DNA of 6,411 nt from Burkholderiales bacterium. GTDB lineage: Bacteria > Pseudomonadota > Gammaproteobacteria > Burkholderiales > Burkholderiaceae_C. The notes beneath the pieces are model-generated. The model was not told the DNA's origin. It ran no database searches and worked only from the letters and a program-made list of their open reading frames with translations. Position numbers and translations under genes: made by a program. Location of the stretch: the NCBI GenBank assembly GCA_005793295.1, contig SXSX01000033.1:1-6411 (forward strand), read 5' to 3'. This document shows positions 1-6,074 of this stretch, one piece after another; within the stretch, counting starts at the first letter, position 1, and each line of letters starts with the position of its first letter.

Positions 1-430
1 CATCATGGCCTTCGCGGTTGAATTCTTTAGCCAACAGTTTTTCTGCCAGCGCCATACCGACTGCATTCGTAATGCCTTGGCCCAAAGGGCCAGTGGTGGT
101 TTCTACACCGGGAGTGATGCCGACTTCGGGATGGCCCGCGGTTTTGCTGTGCAGTTGGCGAAAGTTTTTGAGCTCGTTCATGGGCAGCTTGTAGCCACTC
201 AGGTGCAACAAGGCATAAATAAGCATCGAGCCGTGGCCATTGGAGAGCACAAAGCGATCACGGTTCATCCAGTGCGGATTGGTGGGGCTGTGCTGCAGAT
301 GCTGACCCCACAAGGCAGTCGCCATATCGGCCATTCCCATGGGGGCGCCGGGGTGTCCGGAGTTGGCAAGTTGAACAGCGTCCATTGCTAGCGCGCGGAT
401 GGCGCTGGCCATTTGTTGGGTATTTGCCAT
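1..430 (-). CDS. tkt: Transketolase, N-terminal part (runs off the left edge)
   Basis: The minus strand from the ATG at 430-428 is open to the window edge and gives 143 residues of a thiamine-diphosphate transketolase. The enzyme moves two-carbon ketol units between sugar phosphates in the cytosol (pentose phosphate pathway, and Calvin cycle where present). Visible family blocks are SGHPGAPMGMADMATALW (24-41), RDRFVLSNGHGSMLIYALL (57-75) and GPLGQG (114-119). His26, His66 and His100 sit at the same numbers as the catalytic and cofactor histidines of E. coli transketolase, so the start is well supported. A GGAG Shine-Dalgarno sequence (CTCC on the plus strand, 440-443) lies 9 bases upstream. 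The pyrimidine-binding and C-terminal domains are outside the window. The gene is divergent from the flavin oxidoreductase gene. Confidence 0.96.
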   Translation of the reverse strand, partial: MANTQQMASAIRALAMDAVQLANSGHPGAPMGMADMATALWGQHLQHSPTNPHWMNRDRFVLSNGHGSMLIYALLHLSGYKLPMNELKNFRQLHSKTAGHPEVGITPGVETTTGPLGQGITNAVGMALAEKLLAKEFNREGHD

Positions 431-548
431 GAAGGGCGACTCCGGGGTAGTTAAGGTAATCAAAGGGAAAGGTTGGATTTTACCGGGGCGATAGACATGC
501 GCCCTTTGGGCTATGCTGATGTCTGAATTGACTCACCCCCCACTCGCT
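431..548. promoter_or_regulatory. Divergent intergenic region between tkt and the flavin oxidoreductase gene
   Basis: This short gap must hold the start signals for tkt (minus) and probably for the plus-strand cluster, because the two genes point away from each other. On the minus strand a TAAAAT-like -10 can be read around 477-482, but no good -35 lies at the right distance. On the plus strand TTGGAT (473-478) resembles a -35 without a convincing -10. A small inverted repeat GCCC-TTT-GGGC lies at 501-511, directly before the alternative ATG at 513. I see no clear operator and do not assign individual promoters. Confidence 0.35.
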
Positions 549-1670
549 ATGAGCCTATTGTTTTCGCCCTTCACCCTCCCCTCGCCGCGCGGTGGGTTGA
601 CCTTGCCGAACCGTATTGTGGTGGCGCCCATGTGCCAATACAACGCCATCAATGGCCAAGCCACCGATTGGCATTTGATGCATTGGGGCAATATGCTCAA
701 CAGCGGCGCAGCGATGTTCACTATTGAAGCTACCGCGGTATTGCCCGAAGGACGAATCACGTCTTCTTGCTTGGGCTTGTGGGATGACGCAACCGAAGCG
801 GCGCTGCACAGCCATTTGATTCGGGCCCGGGCATTGGCGCCCGAAGTGGCGGTATGTATTCAATTGGCCCATGCTGGGCGTAAAGCGTCTAGCGCCTTGC
901 CTTGGCAAGGCGCCCAATTGCTGGCTGCCGCCGATGGGGGTTGGCAAACAGTGGGTCCTTCTGCACTGCCTCAATTGCCCCATGAAGCGCCGCCCACGGC
1001 GATGACGGCCCAAGACATGGAGAAGGTTCGCAATGCTTTTGTCAGTGCGGCACACCGATCCAAACGCTTAGGCGTGGAGGCCATAGAGTTGCACGCTGCC
1101 CACGGGTATTTGATGCATGAATTTTTGTCCCCGATTGCCAACCAACGCAGTGATTCGTATGGCGGCAGCTTAGACAACCGCATGCGTTTCCCATTGGAAA
1201 TTTTTGCAGCCGTGCGTGCAGTGTTTGATGGCGTATTGGGCGTGCGTTTATCAGCAACCGATTGGCTGGAGGGTGGCTGGGATGTTGCGCAAAGTGCGGA
1301 ATTCTCCAAACACCTGAAAGCATTGGGTTGCGACTTTGTCCATGTGTCTTCTGGCGGTGTATCCCCAAACCAAAAGATCGCTTTGGGTACGGGGTACCAA
1401 GTGCCTTTTGCTCGCGCGCTGCGTGATGCCAGCGGCATGGCGACCACCGCAGTCGGGTTAATTACCGAGCCCAGTGAAGCGGAGGCAATATTGCAAGCGG
1501 GAGATGCTGACTTGATTGCGCTGGCCCGGGCCTTTTTGTACCAGCCGCGTTGGGGCTGGCAAGCCGCGGTGGCGTTGGGCGGGGAAGTCGCGGCTAATCC
1601 TGCCTATTGGCGTTGCTTGCCGCGTGGCGCACAGGCTGCGTTTGGCAAAGTGTCTGTCGGTGTGCGTTGA
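549..1670 (+). CDS. NADH:flavin oxidoreductase, Old Yellow Enzyme family (YqjM/XenA-like)
   Basis: This is an FMN-dependent ene-reductase that uses NAD(P)H to reduce activated C=C bonds, and in related enzymes quinones or nitro compounds. The physiological substrate cannot be told from sequence. The protein is a single TIM barrel of 373 residues. Numbered from the chosen start, it has the YqjM/XenA-subclass cysteine in PMCQY (Cys29, Tyr31), the QLAHAGRKAS flavin block (105-114), the substrate-binding pair in HAAHGYL (His182, His185, Tyr187), the family signature SPIANQRSDSYGGSLDNR (194-211) and the phosphate-binding ALARAFL segment with Arg327. An in-frame ATG at 513 would add 12 residues. 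Neither start has a clear Shine-Dalgarno sequence. I chose 549 because MSLLFSPF lines up with the usual N-terminus of XenA-type proteins. It ends 8 bases before the murU-like gene, so the two are probably co-transcribed. Confidence 0.9.
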   Translation: MSLLFSPFTLPSPRGGLTLPNRIVVAPMCQYNAINGQATDWHLMHWGNMLNSGAAMFTIEATAVLPEGRITSSCLGLWDDATEAALHSHLIRARALAPEVAVCIQLAHAGRKASSALPWQGAQLLAAADGGWQTVGPSALPQLPHEAPPTAMTAQDMEKVRNAFVSAAHRSKRLGVEAIELHAAHGYLMHEFLSPIANQRSDSYGGSLDNRMRFPLEIFAAVRAVFDGVLGVRLSATDWLEGGWDVAQSAEFSKHLKALGCDFVHVSSGGVSPNQKIALGTGYQVPFARALRDASGMATTAVGLITEPSEAEAILQAGDADLIALARAFLYQPRWGWQAAVALGGEVAANPAYWRCLPRGAQAAFGKVSVGVR

Positions 1671-1678
1671 ACCCAAAG

Positions 1679-2467
1679 ATGCCCCAACCCTTTACAGGCC
1701 GTGTGGCGGCGATGGTTTTGGCCGCAGGCCGCGGTGAGCGGATGCGTCCTTTAACCGATAGCACGCCCAAACCCTTACTACCCGTTCACGGTAAGCCCTT
1801 AATGCAGTGGCATTTGGAAGCGCTTGCTCGCTCGGGGTGTACGCACGTGGTTGCCAATACCGCGTGGTTGGGCGAAAACATTGAGGCGGCGTTTGGTGAT
1901 ACTTTTAAAAGCCAAGGTGCGCGTTTACCAATGACGTACTCCCATGAAGGTAAAGACTTTGGCGGCGCGCTCGAAACCGCCGGTGGCGTCGCGCGGGCGC
2001 TGCCGATGTTGTGCGATGGCGCAAGCAATGACGCGGGAATTTTTTGGCTGCTCGCGGGTGATGTGTATGTGCCCGACTTTGAGTTTGATGGCGAGGCTGT
2101 TCGGCGGTTTGCCGCTAGCGGTCGCTTGGCCCATCTGTGGTTGGTGCCCAATCCGGAGCACAACCCCTTGGGCGACTTTGGTTTACAAGCGGTGCCCGGC
2201 GATGGGGAGCCAACCCACTTGGCGCTTAACCTCAGTAAGGACAGCCCCTTACCTCGTTACACCTACAGCACCATCGGCCTATTTAGCAAGGCGTTATTTT
2301 TGGCACCGTGGTGTGACATATCGCCAGGTAATCCATTGGGCGCCAAGGCCGCTTTGGCGCCGCTGCTGCGACGCGCGATGGACCAAGGCCAGGTGAGTGC
2401 ACAGATTTACACTGGGCACTGGACCGATGTCGGAACGCCTGAGCGATTGCGCCAACTCCATTCTTGA
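1679..2467 (+). CDS. murU: Nucleotidyltransferase, probable N-acetylmuramate-1-phosphate uridylyltransferase (MurU)
   Basis: MurU makes UDP-MurNAc from MurNAc-1-phosphate and UTP in the cytosolic peptidoglycan-recycling shortcut that bypasses MurA/MurB. The 262-residue protein is a compact GT-A nucleotidyltransferase. It has the nucleotide-binding signature LAAGRGERMRPLTDSTPKPL (14-33), ETAGG (99-103), a metal-binding aspartate in LLAGDVY (Asp128) and the C-terminal W-T-D-V-G-T-P-E-R-L block (248-257). There is no left-handed beta-helix acyltransferase domain, which excludes GlmU. The frame stays open upstream to an ATG at 1607 inside the preceding gene, but family alignment starts near 1679 or the second ATG at 1712. 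Neither has a strong ribosome binding site. MurU is usually paired with the kinase AmgK, and none is visible here. A hexose-1-phosphate nucleotidyltransferase of the same fold is the main alternative. Confidence 0.82.
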   Translation: MPQPFTGRVAAMVLAAGRGERMRPLTDSTPKPLLPVHGKPLMQWHLEALARSGCTHVVANTAWLGENIEAAFGDTFKSQGARLPMTYSHEGKDFGGALETAGGVARALPMLCDGASNDAGIFWLLAGDVYVPDFEFDGEAVRRFAASGRLAHLWLVPNPEHNPLGDFGLQAVPGDGEPTHLALNLSKDSPLPRYTYSTIGLFSKALFLAPWCDISPGNPLGAKAALAPLLRRAMDQGQVSAQIYTGHWTDVGTPERLRQLHS

Positions 2468-2478
2468 AAGCCCTTTGT

Positions 2479-3903
2479 ATGACAACTACTTTACTGCCGC
2501 ATTCATTCAACCCGTTTGCACCGACTGCGGTGTACGCCGCACGCCGCGCCACGCTGGTCGCGCAGTTGGGCGCCAAAGGGATTGCGGTGCTGCCAACAGC
2601 GCCTGAGCAACAACGCAACCGCGACGCTGATTTTTTATACCGCTTTGACAGTTATTTTCAGTACCTCAGCGGCTTTAACGAGCCCAAGGCCTGGTTGGTC
2701 ATCACCGGCACGGGAAAGACGATTTTGTTTTGCCAGCCCAAAGACACCGAGCGCGAAATTTGGGATGGCTACCGCTTGGGACCTGATGCCGCACCCGCAG
2801 CCTTAGGTGTTGATGAAGCGTATTCGGTGACAGAGATGGATGCGCGCATGGCGCAATTGCTCGATGGCTGTGATGCGGTGTGGTATCCCTTTGCTACCCA
2901 CAAAGGCTTGGATGCGCGTATCACGGCGTGGCTACAACCCTTGCGCGACCGGGTGCGCTATGGCGCGCTCTGCCCTGCTGCCCAGCGCGACTTGTGCGTG
3001 CCCCTGGATGAAATGCGTTTGATCAAAGATGCGTATGAACAAGACACGATGCGCCGCGCAGGTGTTATCAGTGCAGGCGCCCATATTCGGGCGATGCAAC
3101 TGAGCGCTCGGATGTTGCGCGAGGGAAAAGACGTGCGGGAATACCATTTGGATGCAGAGCTATTGCATGAGTTTCGCCTGCACGGTTCGCAGTGCCCGGC
3201 GTACGGATCGATTGTGGCGGCGGGCGCCAATGCGTGCGTGTTGCACTACCGCGCTGATGCAGGCGCTGTGCGTAACGGAGAGCTGGTGTTGATTGATGCG
3301 GGTTGCGAACTCGATGGATACGCCTCTGACATCACGCGCACTTTCCCAGCCAATGGAACGTTCAGTGGGCCGCAGCGTGCGCTCTATGAACTGGTGTTGG
3401 AATCACAAAAAGCAGCGATTGCAGCCACCCGCGCTGGCGCACGGTTTACCGATCCCCATGAAGCCACCGTCAAAGTATTGGCGCAAGGCATGTTGGACCT
3501 CGGCCTTCTTGATAAAAACAAGGTGGGCGGCTTGCAAGATGTGATTGAAAAACGCGCATATTTTCAGTTTTATATGCACCGAACAGGCCATTGGTTGGGC
3601 ATGGATGTGCACGACTGTGGTGCCTATACCGAGCCCAGCGAAATTGGCAAGGTGTCCTCTCGCTTAGACGCACTTACCGGCGAGACCATCGTCAGTCGCC
3701 CAGCGCGCGTGTTGCGCTCAGGGATGGTGTTGACCATAGAGCCTGGTATTTACGTTCGTCCCGCTCCTGGTGTTCCTGAGCAGTTCCACAATATTGGCAT
3801 CCGCATTGAAGACGATGCGATTGTTAGTGAGACCGGCTGCGAACTTATTAGCCGCGGTGTCCCCGTAGAGGTCGATGCAATTGAAGCTTTAATGCGGGCT
3901 TAG
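2479..3903 (+). CDS. pepP: Xaa-Pro aminopeptidase (aminopeptidase P, M24B)
   Basis: This cytosolic dimetal peptidase removes an N-terminal residue that precedes proline. The 474-residue protein has an aminopeptidase P N-terminal domain (about 10-150, with the DADFLYRFDSYFQYLSGF block) and a pita-bread M24 catalytic domain. Metal ligands are Asp273 (LIDAG), Asp284 (ASDITR), His371 (GHWLGMDVHD), Glu421 (TIEPG) and Glu444 (RIED). His256 and His378 match the two extra active-site histidines of E. coli PepP. Spacings between ligands agree with E. coli PepP except for about 21 extra residues between His378 and Glu421. I chose the ATG at 2479, with GAAAG 8 bases upstream (2466-2470), over the TTG at 2464, which overlaps the murU stop. 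It follows murU by 11 bases and probably shares its transcript. No membrane segment or signal peptide is seen. Confidence 0.94.
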   Translation: MTTTLLPHSFNPFAPTAVYAARRATLVAQLGAKGIAVLPTAPEQQRNRDADFLYRFDSYFQYLSGFNEPKAWLVITGTGKTILFCQPKDTEREIWDGYRLGPDAAPAALGVDEAYSVTEMDARMAQLLDGCDAVWYPFATHKGLDARITAWLQPLRDRVRYGALCPAAQRDLCVPLDEMRLIKDAYEQDTMRRAGVISAGAHIRAMQLSARMLREGKDVREYHLDAELLHEFRLHGSQCPAYGSIVAAGANACVLHYRADAGAVRNGELVLIDAGCELDGYASDITRTFPANGTFSGPQRALYELVLESQKAAIAATRAGARFTDPHEATVKVLAQGMLDLGLLDKNKVGGLQDVIEKRAYFQFYMHRTGHWLGMDVHDCGAYTEPSEIGKVSSRLDALTGETIVSRPARVLRSGMVLTIEPGIYVRPAPGVPEQFHNIGIRIEDDAIVSETGCELISRGVPVEVDAIEALMRA

Positions 3904-3914
3904 AAAAGCTTGCC

Positions 3915-3927
3915 GATAGCCACTATC
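3915..3927. repeat. Short perfect palindrome GATAG-CCA-CTATC
   Basis: A 5-base perfect inverted repeat with a 3-base centre lies 12 bases after the pepP stop. GATAG/CTAT elements recur downstream at 3960-3974 and 3990-3994, so it may belong to an operator cluster upstream of the rubrerythrin gene. It is too short to be a transcription terminator. Confidence 0.45.
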
Positions 3928-3931
3928 AATC

Positions 3932-3957
3932 AATTAGCCATTATCAATTGGCTAATT
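3932..3957. repeat. Nine-base perfect inverted repeat (AATTAGCCA / TGGCTAATT), possible operator
   Basis: The arms at 3932-3940 and 3949-3957 are exact reverse complements separated by the 8-base TTATCAAT. The right arm overlaps the proposed -35 element of the rubrerythrin promoter, which fits a protein-binding operator. The stem is AT-rich and no T-run follows on either strand, so a rho-independent terminator for pepP is unlikely. The heptamer TATCAAT also occurs just upstream at 3924-3930, giving an 18-base direct periodicity. Confidence 0.5.
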
Positions 3958-3977
3958 CAATAGATTAATCCTATGAT
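3948..3977 (+). promoter_or_regulatory. Probable sigma-70-type promoter for the rubrerythrin-rubredoxin-reductase operon
   Basis: TTGGCT (3948-3953, 4 of 6 to the -35 consensus) and TATGAT (3972-3977, 5 of 6 to the -10 consensus) are separated by 18 bases, in an AT-rich region directly upstream of the operon. A start site near 3984 would leave a leader of about 50 bases. This is pattern matching only. Confidence 0.45.
3960..3974. promoter_or_regulatory. ATAG-N7-CTAT element, possible OxyR-type half operator
   Basis: ATAG (3960-3963) and CTAT (3971-3974) are separated by exactly 7 bases, the spacing of one half of the classical OxyR operator. It overlaps the spacer and -10 of the proposed promoter of a peroxide-defence-type operon. 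The second half at the expected phase is missing: the other GATAG elements lie at 3915 and 3990. OxyR control is therefore only a hypothesis. Confidence 0.3.
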
Positions 3978-4024
3978 TCACGCCATGCCGATAGAAAACC
4001 TTCTGTTGGCACTGTGTAAATCTT

Positions 4025-4030
4025 AAGGAA
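4025..4030 (+). promoter_or_regulatory. Shine-Dalgarno AAGGAA that decides the rubrerythrin start
   Basis: The AAGGAA ends 7 bases before the ATG at 4038, an ideal distance, but only 1 base before the in-frame ATG at 4032. This favours the second ATG and removes two residues from the longest reading frame. Confidence 0.7.
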
Positions 4031-4037
4031 TATGACC

Positions 4038-4523
4038 ATGCAACACGCACAACGCCCCGAAATCAAAACCCTTGCCAATCTCGAGTCTGCTTTTGCTGGC
4101 GAGTCAATGGCGCATATTAAATACCGCTACTTTGCAAAAATCGCTCGCGAAATGGGCGATGAGTTAACAGCACGAACCTTTGAAGAAACGGCCAATCAAG
4201 AAGTAATGCATGCCTTTGGGCATCTGGACTTGCTTTACCCCAAGGCTACGATGACGCCTGCCAAGGCACTTCAAATGGCCATTGATGGAGAAACTTATGA
4301 GTACACCGAGATGTACCCAGGCTTTCGCAAAACAGCAGAACAAGAGGGCAATGCAGCCGTGGTGGCTGAAATCGATGAACAAATCGAAGAGTCCAAAGTG
4401 CACGCTGCGCAGTTCCAAGCGACGCTTGAAAAAGCCCAAAAGCGATTTGCGGCCTTGGCCAAAGTCGAAGAGCGCCACGCCAAACATTACCAATCGGTAT
4501 TGGATACCGTGTTGGCCCACTAA
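4038..4523 (+). CDS. Rubrerythrin-like diiron protein lacking the rubredoxin domain
   Basis: Rubrerythrins reduce hydrogen peroxide to water at a diiron centre in a four-helix bundle, with electrons supplied by rubredoxin. This 161-residue protein contains the bundle and nothing after it. It has FAGES on the first helix (Glu22), ANQEVMHAFGH on the second (Glu55, His58), the rubrerythrin hallmark YEYTEMYPGF on the third (Glu88, Glu91) and VEERHAKHY on the fourth (Glu144 or Glu145, His147). All carboxylate and histidine positions expected for a ferritin-like diiron site are therefore present. Classical rubrerythrin continues with a C-terminal rubredoxin domain of about 40 residues carrying two CxxC pairs. 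Here there is no cysteine at all. A separate rubredoxin gene follows after 18 bases, and a flavoprotein after that. The start at 4038 rather than 4032 is chosen on ribosome-binding-site spacing. The peroxidase role is inferred from family and context. Confidence 0.92.
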   Translation: MQHAQRPEIKTLANLESAFAGESMAHIKYRYFAKIAREMGDELTARTFEETANQEVMHAFGHLDLLYPKATMTPAKALQMAIDGETYEYTEMYPGFRKTAEQEGNAAVVAEIDEQIEESKVHAAQFQATLEKAQKRFAALAKVEERHAKHYQSVLDTVLAH

Positions 4524-4541
4524 ATTTTGAAAGACTGAAAA

Positions 4542-4706
4542 ATGAAAACGTATATTTGTATCGTGTGTGGATTTGTATACGACGAGGCCGCTGGCCGCCC
4601 CGAAGACGGCATTGCAGCGGGCACCCTGTGGAGTGCTGTTCCTGAAAGCTGGGCCTGCCCGGACTGCGGAGTGGCCAAAGCAGATTTTGAAATCGTGGAA
4701 ATCTGA
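4542..4706 (+). CDS. Rubredoxin (54 residues)
   Basis: This small cytosolic one-electron carrier holds a single iron on four cysteines. The two knuckles are CIVCG (Cys6, Cys9) and CPDCG (Cys39, Cys42). The usual aromatic and fold residues are present: Tyr4, Phe11-Val-Tyr13-Asp14, Trp30, Trp37 and Phe49. The length and spacing match free-standing rubredoxins exactly. A GAAAG at 4529-4533 lies 8 bases before the ATG. It sits 18 bases after the rubrerythrin stop and 2 bases before the flavoprotein start, with no room for a terminator. It is therefore the obvious electron link between the two. It replaces in trans the domain missing from the rubrerythrin. The gene is short enough to be skipped by length-limited gene calling. 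Confidence 0.96.
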   Translation: MKTYICIVCGFVYDEAAGRPEDGIAAGTLWSAVPESWACPDCGVAKADFEIVEI

Positions 4707-4708
4707 AC

Positions 4709-5890
4709 ATGACCGCTACCTCTCATCCTCTGGTCATTGTGGGCGCGGGTCTTGCGGGTTGGACGGTAGCGCGTGAATTTCGAAAATTAGACGCCAGTCG
4801 CCCCATCGAGATGGTCACTTTGGATAACGGAGATTTCTACGCCAAGCCAACCCTTTCCAACGCCTACGCCCAAAAGCGAACGCCTGAACAATTGGTGACA
4901 ACCCCGGCCCAAAAAATGGCAGAAACACTGGGCGTGGAATTGCACGCCCGAACGCAAGCCCTTGCCATAAACACCCAAGCGCAGACGCTCACCATTCGAC
5001 ACGGCGAAATAGAGCAGACGGTGTCGTATGGCCAGTTGGTGTTGGCGACGGGCGCCCATCCAATTCGTGTGCCGATAGAAGGAGATGCGGCTAATCAGGT
5101 GTGCTCCGTCAACAACCTTCCGGATTTTGCGAAGTTTCACGCAGCGTTAGGCCCTGCCCCGAAAACTGTGCTGGTAGTAGGCGCAGGTTTGATTGGCTGT
5201 GAGTTCGCCAACGATTTGGTTCTAGGGGGCTACACCGTGCACGTGGTTGATCCTGCGGCAACGGCGCTGTCAGCGCTATTGCCAAGCCAAGCCAGTGCGC
5301 AATTACGGGATGCTTTGCAGGGCTTGGGGGTGGTTTGGCATTTCGGAACCACGCTGCAATCATTAACTCTACGAGAGGGCCGAATGGAGGCGCGTTTAGC
5401 CACTGGCGAGGTTGTCTCTGTAGATTTGGTGATCAGCGCAATCGGCTTGCGAGCCGACACGTTTTTAGCCCAACATGCGGGGCTTGCGTGCGAAAGAGGT
5501 ATCGTGGTCTCGAATACGCTGCAAACCAGCGCAGAGTACGTATACGCTTTGGGCGATTGTGCCCAATACGCCAGTGCGCAATCGAGAACACTTCCCTATG
5601 TCATGCCGATCATGAATGCGGCCAGAGCATTGGCAGCCACATTGCATGGCGCGCCGACACCCGTCGTTTTCCCGGTAATGCCGGTCTCAGTGAAGACGCC
5701 GGCACTACCCATAGTTTTGGTATCGCCGCCCCCCACTACAGAAGGCCAATGGACGGCTGAGCCTGCAGTGGATGAAATGTTGGGTGGAGTGTGGCGGTTT
5801 GTAGATGTACACGGCAATGCACGCGGTTTTGTGCTCACCGGTAAGCACACGAGCAGACGCATGGAGCTGAGCAAAGAAATAGTTTTGTAG
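4709..5890 (+). CDS. FAD-dependent NAD(P)H oxidoreductase, probable rubredoxin reductase
   Basis: Enzymes of this family pass electrons from NAD(P)H through FAD to rubredoxin. The 393-residue protein has two Rossmann dinucleotide folds. An N-terminal FAD site is marked by VIVGAGLAG (9-17), LVLATGAHP (110-118) and YALGDCA (279-285). A central NAD(P)H site is marked by VLVVGAGLIGCEFAND (154-169). The segment FYAKPTLSNAYA (43-54) matches the Y-x-K-P-x-L-S motif of rubredoxin reductases such as Pseudomonas RubB/AlkT and E. coli NorW. There is no redox-active CxxxxC pair like that of disulfide reductases. About 90 C-terminal residues form the small closing domain. GGAA at 4697-4700 serves as ribosome binding site, inside the end of the rubredoxin gene. 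The adjacent rubredoxin strongly supports the assignment. Ferredoxin reductase or NorW-type activity is the alternative. Confidence 0.9.
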   Translation: MTATSHPLVIVGAGLAGWTVAREFRKLDASRPIEMVTLDNGDFYAKPTLSNAYAQKRTPEQLVTTPAQKMAETLGVELHARTQALAINTQAQTLTIRHGEIEQTVSYGQLVLATGAHPIRVPIEGDAANQVCSVNNLPDFAKFHAALGPAPKTVLVVGAGLIGCEFANDLVLGGYTVHVVDPAATALSALLPSQASAQLRDALQGLGVVWHFGTTLQSLTLREGRMEARLATGEVVSVDLVISAIGLRADTFLAQHAGLACERGIVVSNTLQTSAEYVYALGDCAQYASAQSRTLPYVMPIMNAARALAATLHGAPTPVVFPVMPVSVKTPALPIVLVSPPPTTEGQWTAEPAVDEMLGGVWRFVDVHGNARGFVLTGKHTSRRMELSKEIVL

Positions 5891-5911
5891 AGTTGACCAG
5901 GCACAAAAGCG

Positions 5912-5940
5912 GCGGGTATCTATAACCCGCAAATGGGTTA
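5912..5940. repeat. Two overlapping, mutually exclusive hairpins after the reductase gene
   Basis: GCGGGT (5912-5917) can pair with ACCCGC (5925-5930) over a 7-base loop. The shared centre, TAACCC (5923-5928), can instead pair with GGGTTA (5935-5940) over a 6-base loop. Only one can form at a time. Neither is followed by a T-run, so this is not a standard rho-independent terminator for the operon. It may stabilise the 3' end of the transcript or be fortuitous. Confidence 0.4.
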
Positions 5941-5997
5941 AAACTGTTGTTTGCAAAGCGGTATGTCGCCATGTGTTTCTTGCATGAGGCTGCGGTC

Positions 5998-6003
5998 TAC
6001 AAT
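5998..6003 (+). promoter_or_regulatory. Possible -10 element (TACAAT) for maeB
   Basis: TACAAT matches the -10 consensus at 5 of 6 positions and lies 71 bases before the malic enzyme start codon. No good -35 is found at 16-18 bases upstream; TTTCTT at 5976 is poor and TTGCAT at 5980 is too close. The remainder of the 184-base gap shows no other recognisable element apart from the hairpins. Confidence 0.3.
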
Positions 6004-6063
6004 GAAAAGTCAACCACAGCGCACCGATTCACAGCAAGATTTGCTCAGAATTGGTAGCGCTAT

Positions 6064-6068
6064 AAGGA
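6064..6068 (+). promoter_or_regulatory. Shine-Dalgarno AAGGA of maeB
   Basis: AAGGA ends 6 bases before the ATG at 6075. It fixes the malic enzyme start in a frame that is different from two other open frames in the same stretch. Confidence 0.75.
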
Positions 6069-6074
6069 CGCAAG

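Noticed and set aside
5..391. Plus-strand open frame of 128 codons
   Set aside because: It lies antisense to transketolase, whose minus-strand translation shows unmistakable family motifs. The plus-strand product matches nothing I recognise.
555..1447. Several long minus-strand open frames beneath the flavin oxidoreductase gene
   Set aside because: They overlap each other in different frames, are rich in Arg, His and Pro as expected of antisense translation of GC-rich genes, and have no recognisable motifs.
2464..2478. TTG start for pepP overlapping the murU stop codon (TTGA)
   Set aside because: The ATG at 2479 has a GAAAG at suitable distance and gives a more usual N-terminus. The TTG would add only five residues. 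Translational coupling remains possible but is not needed.
3934..3947. FNR-type box (TTGAT-N4-ATCAA) upstream of the rubrerythrin gene
   Set aside because: Only the ATCAA half is present; the partner half reads TTAGC and does not fit.
3932..3957. Rho-independent terminator after pepP
   Set aside because: The inverted repeat is AT-rich with an 8-base loop and no T-run follows on either strand; an operator is the better reading.
4246..4710. Minus-strand open frame of 154 codons across the end of rubrerythrin and all of rubredoxin
   Set aside because: It is antisense to two proteins with clear diagnostic motifs and its translation shows no domain features.
5335..5760. Plus-strand open frame of 141 codons inside the reductase gene
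   Set aside because: It is a +1 shadow of the flavoprotein, which has continuous NAD(P)H- and FAD-binding motifs through the same region.
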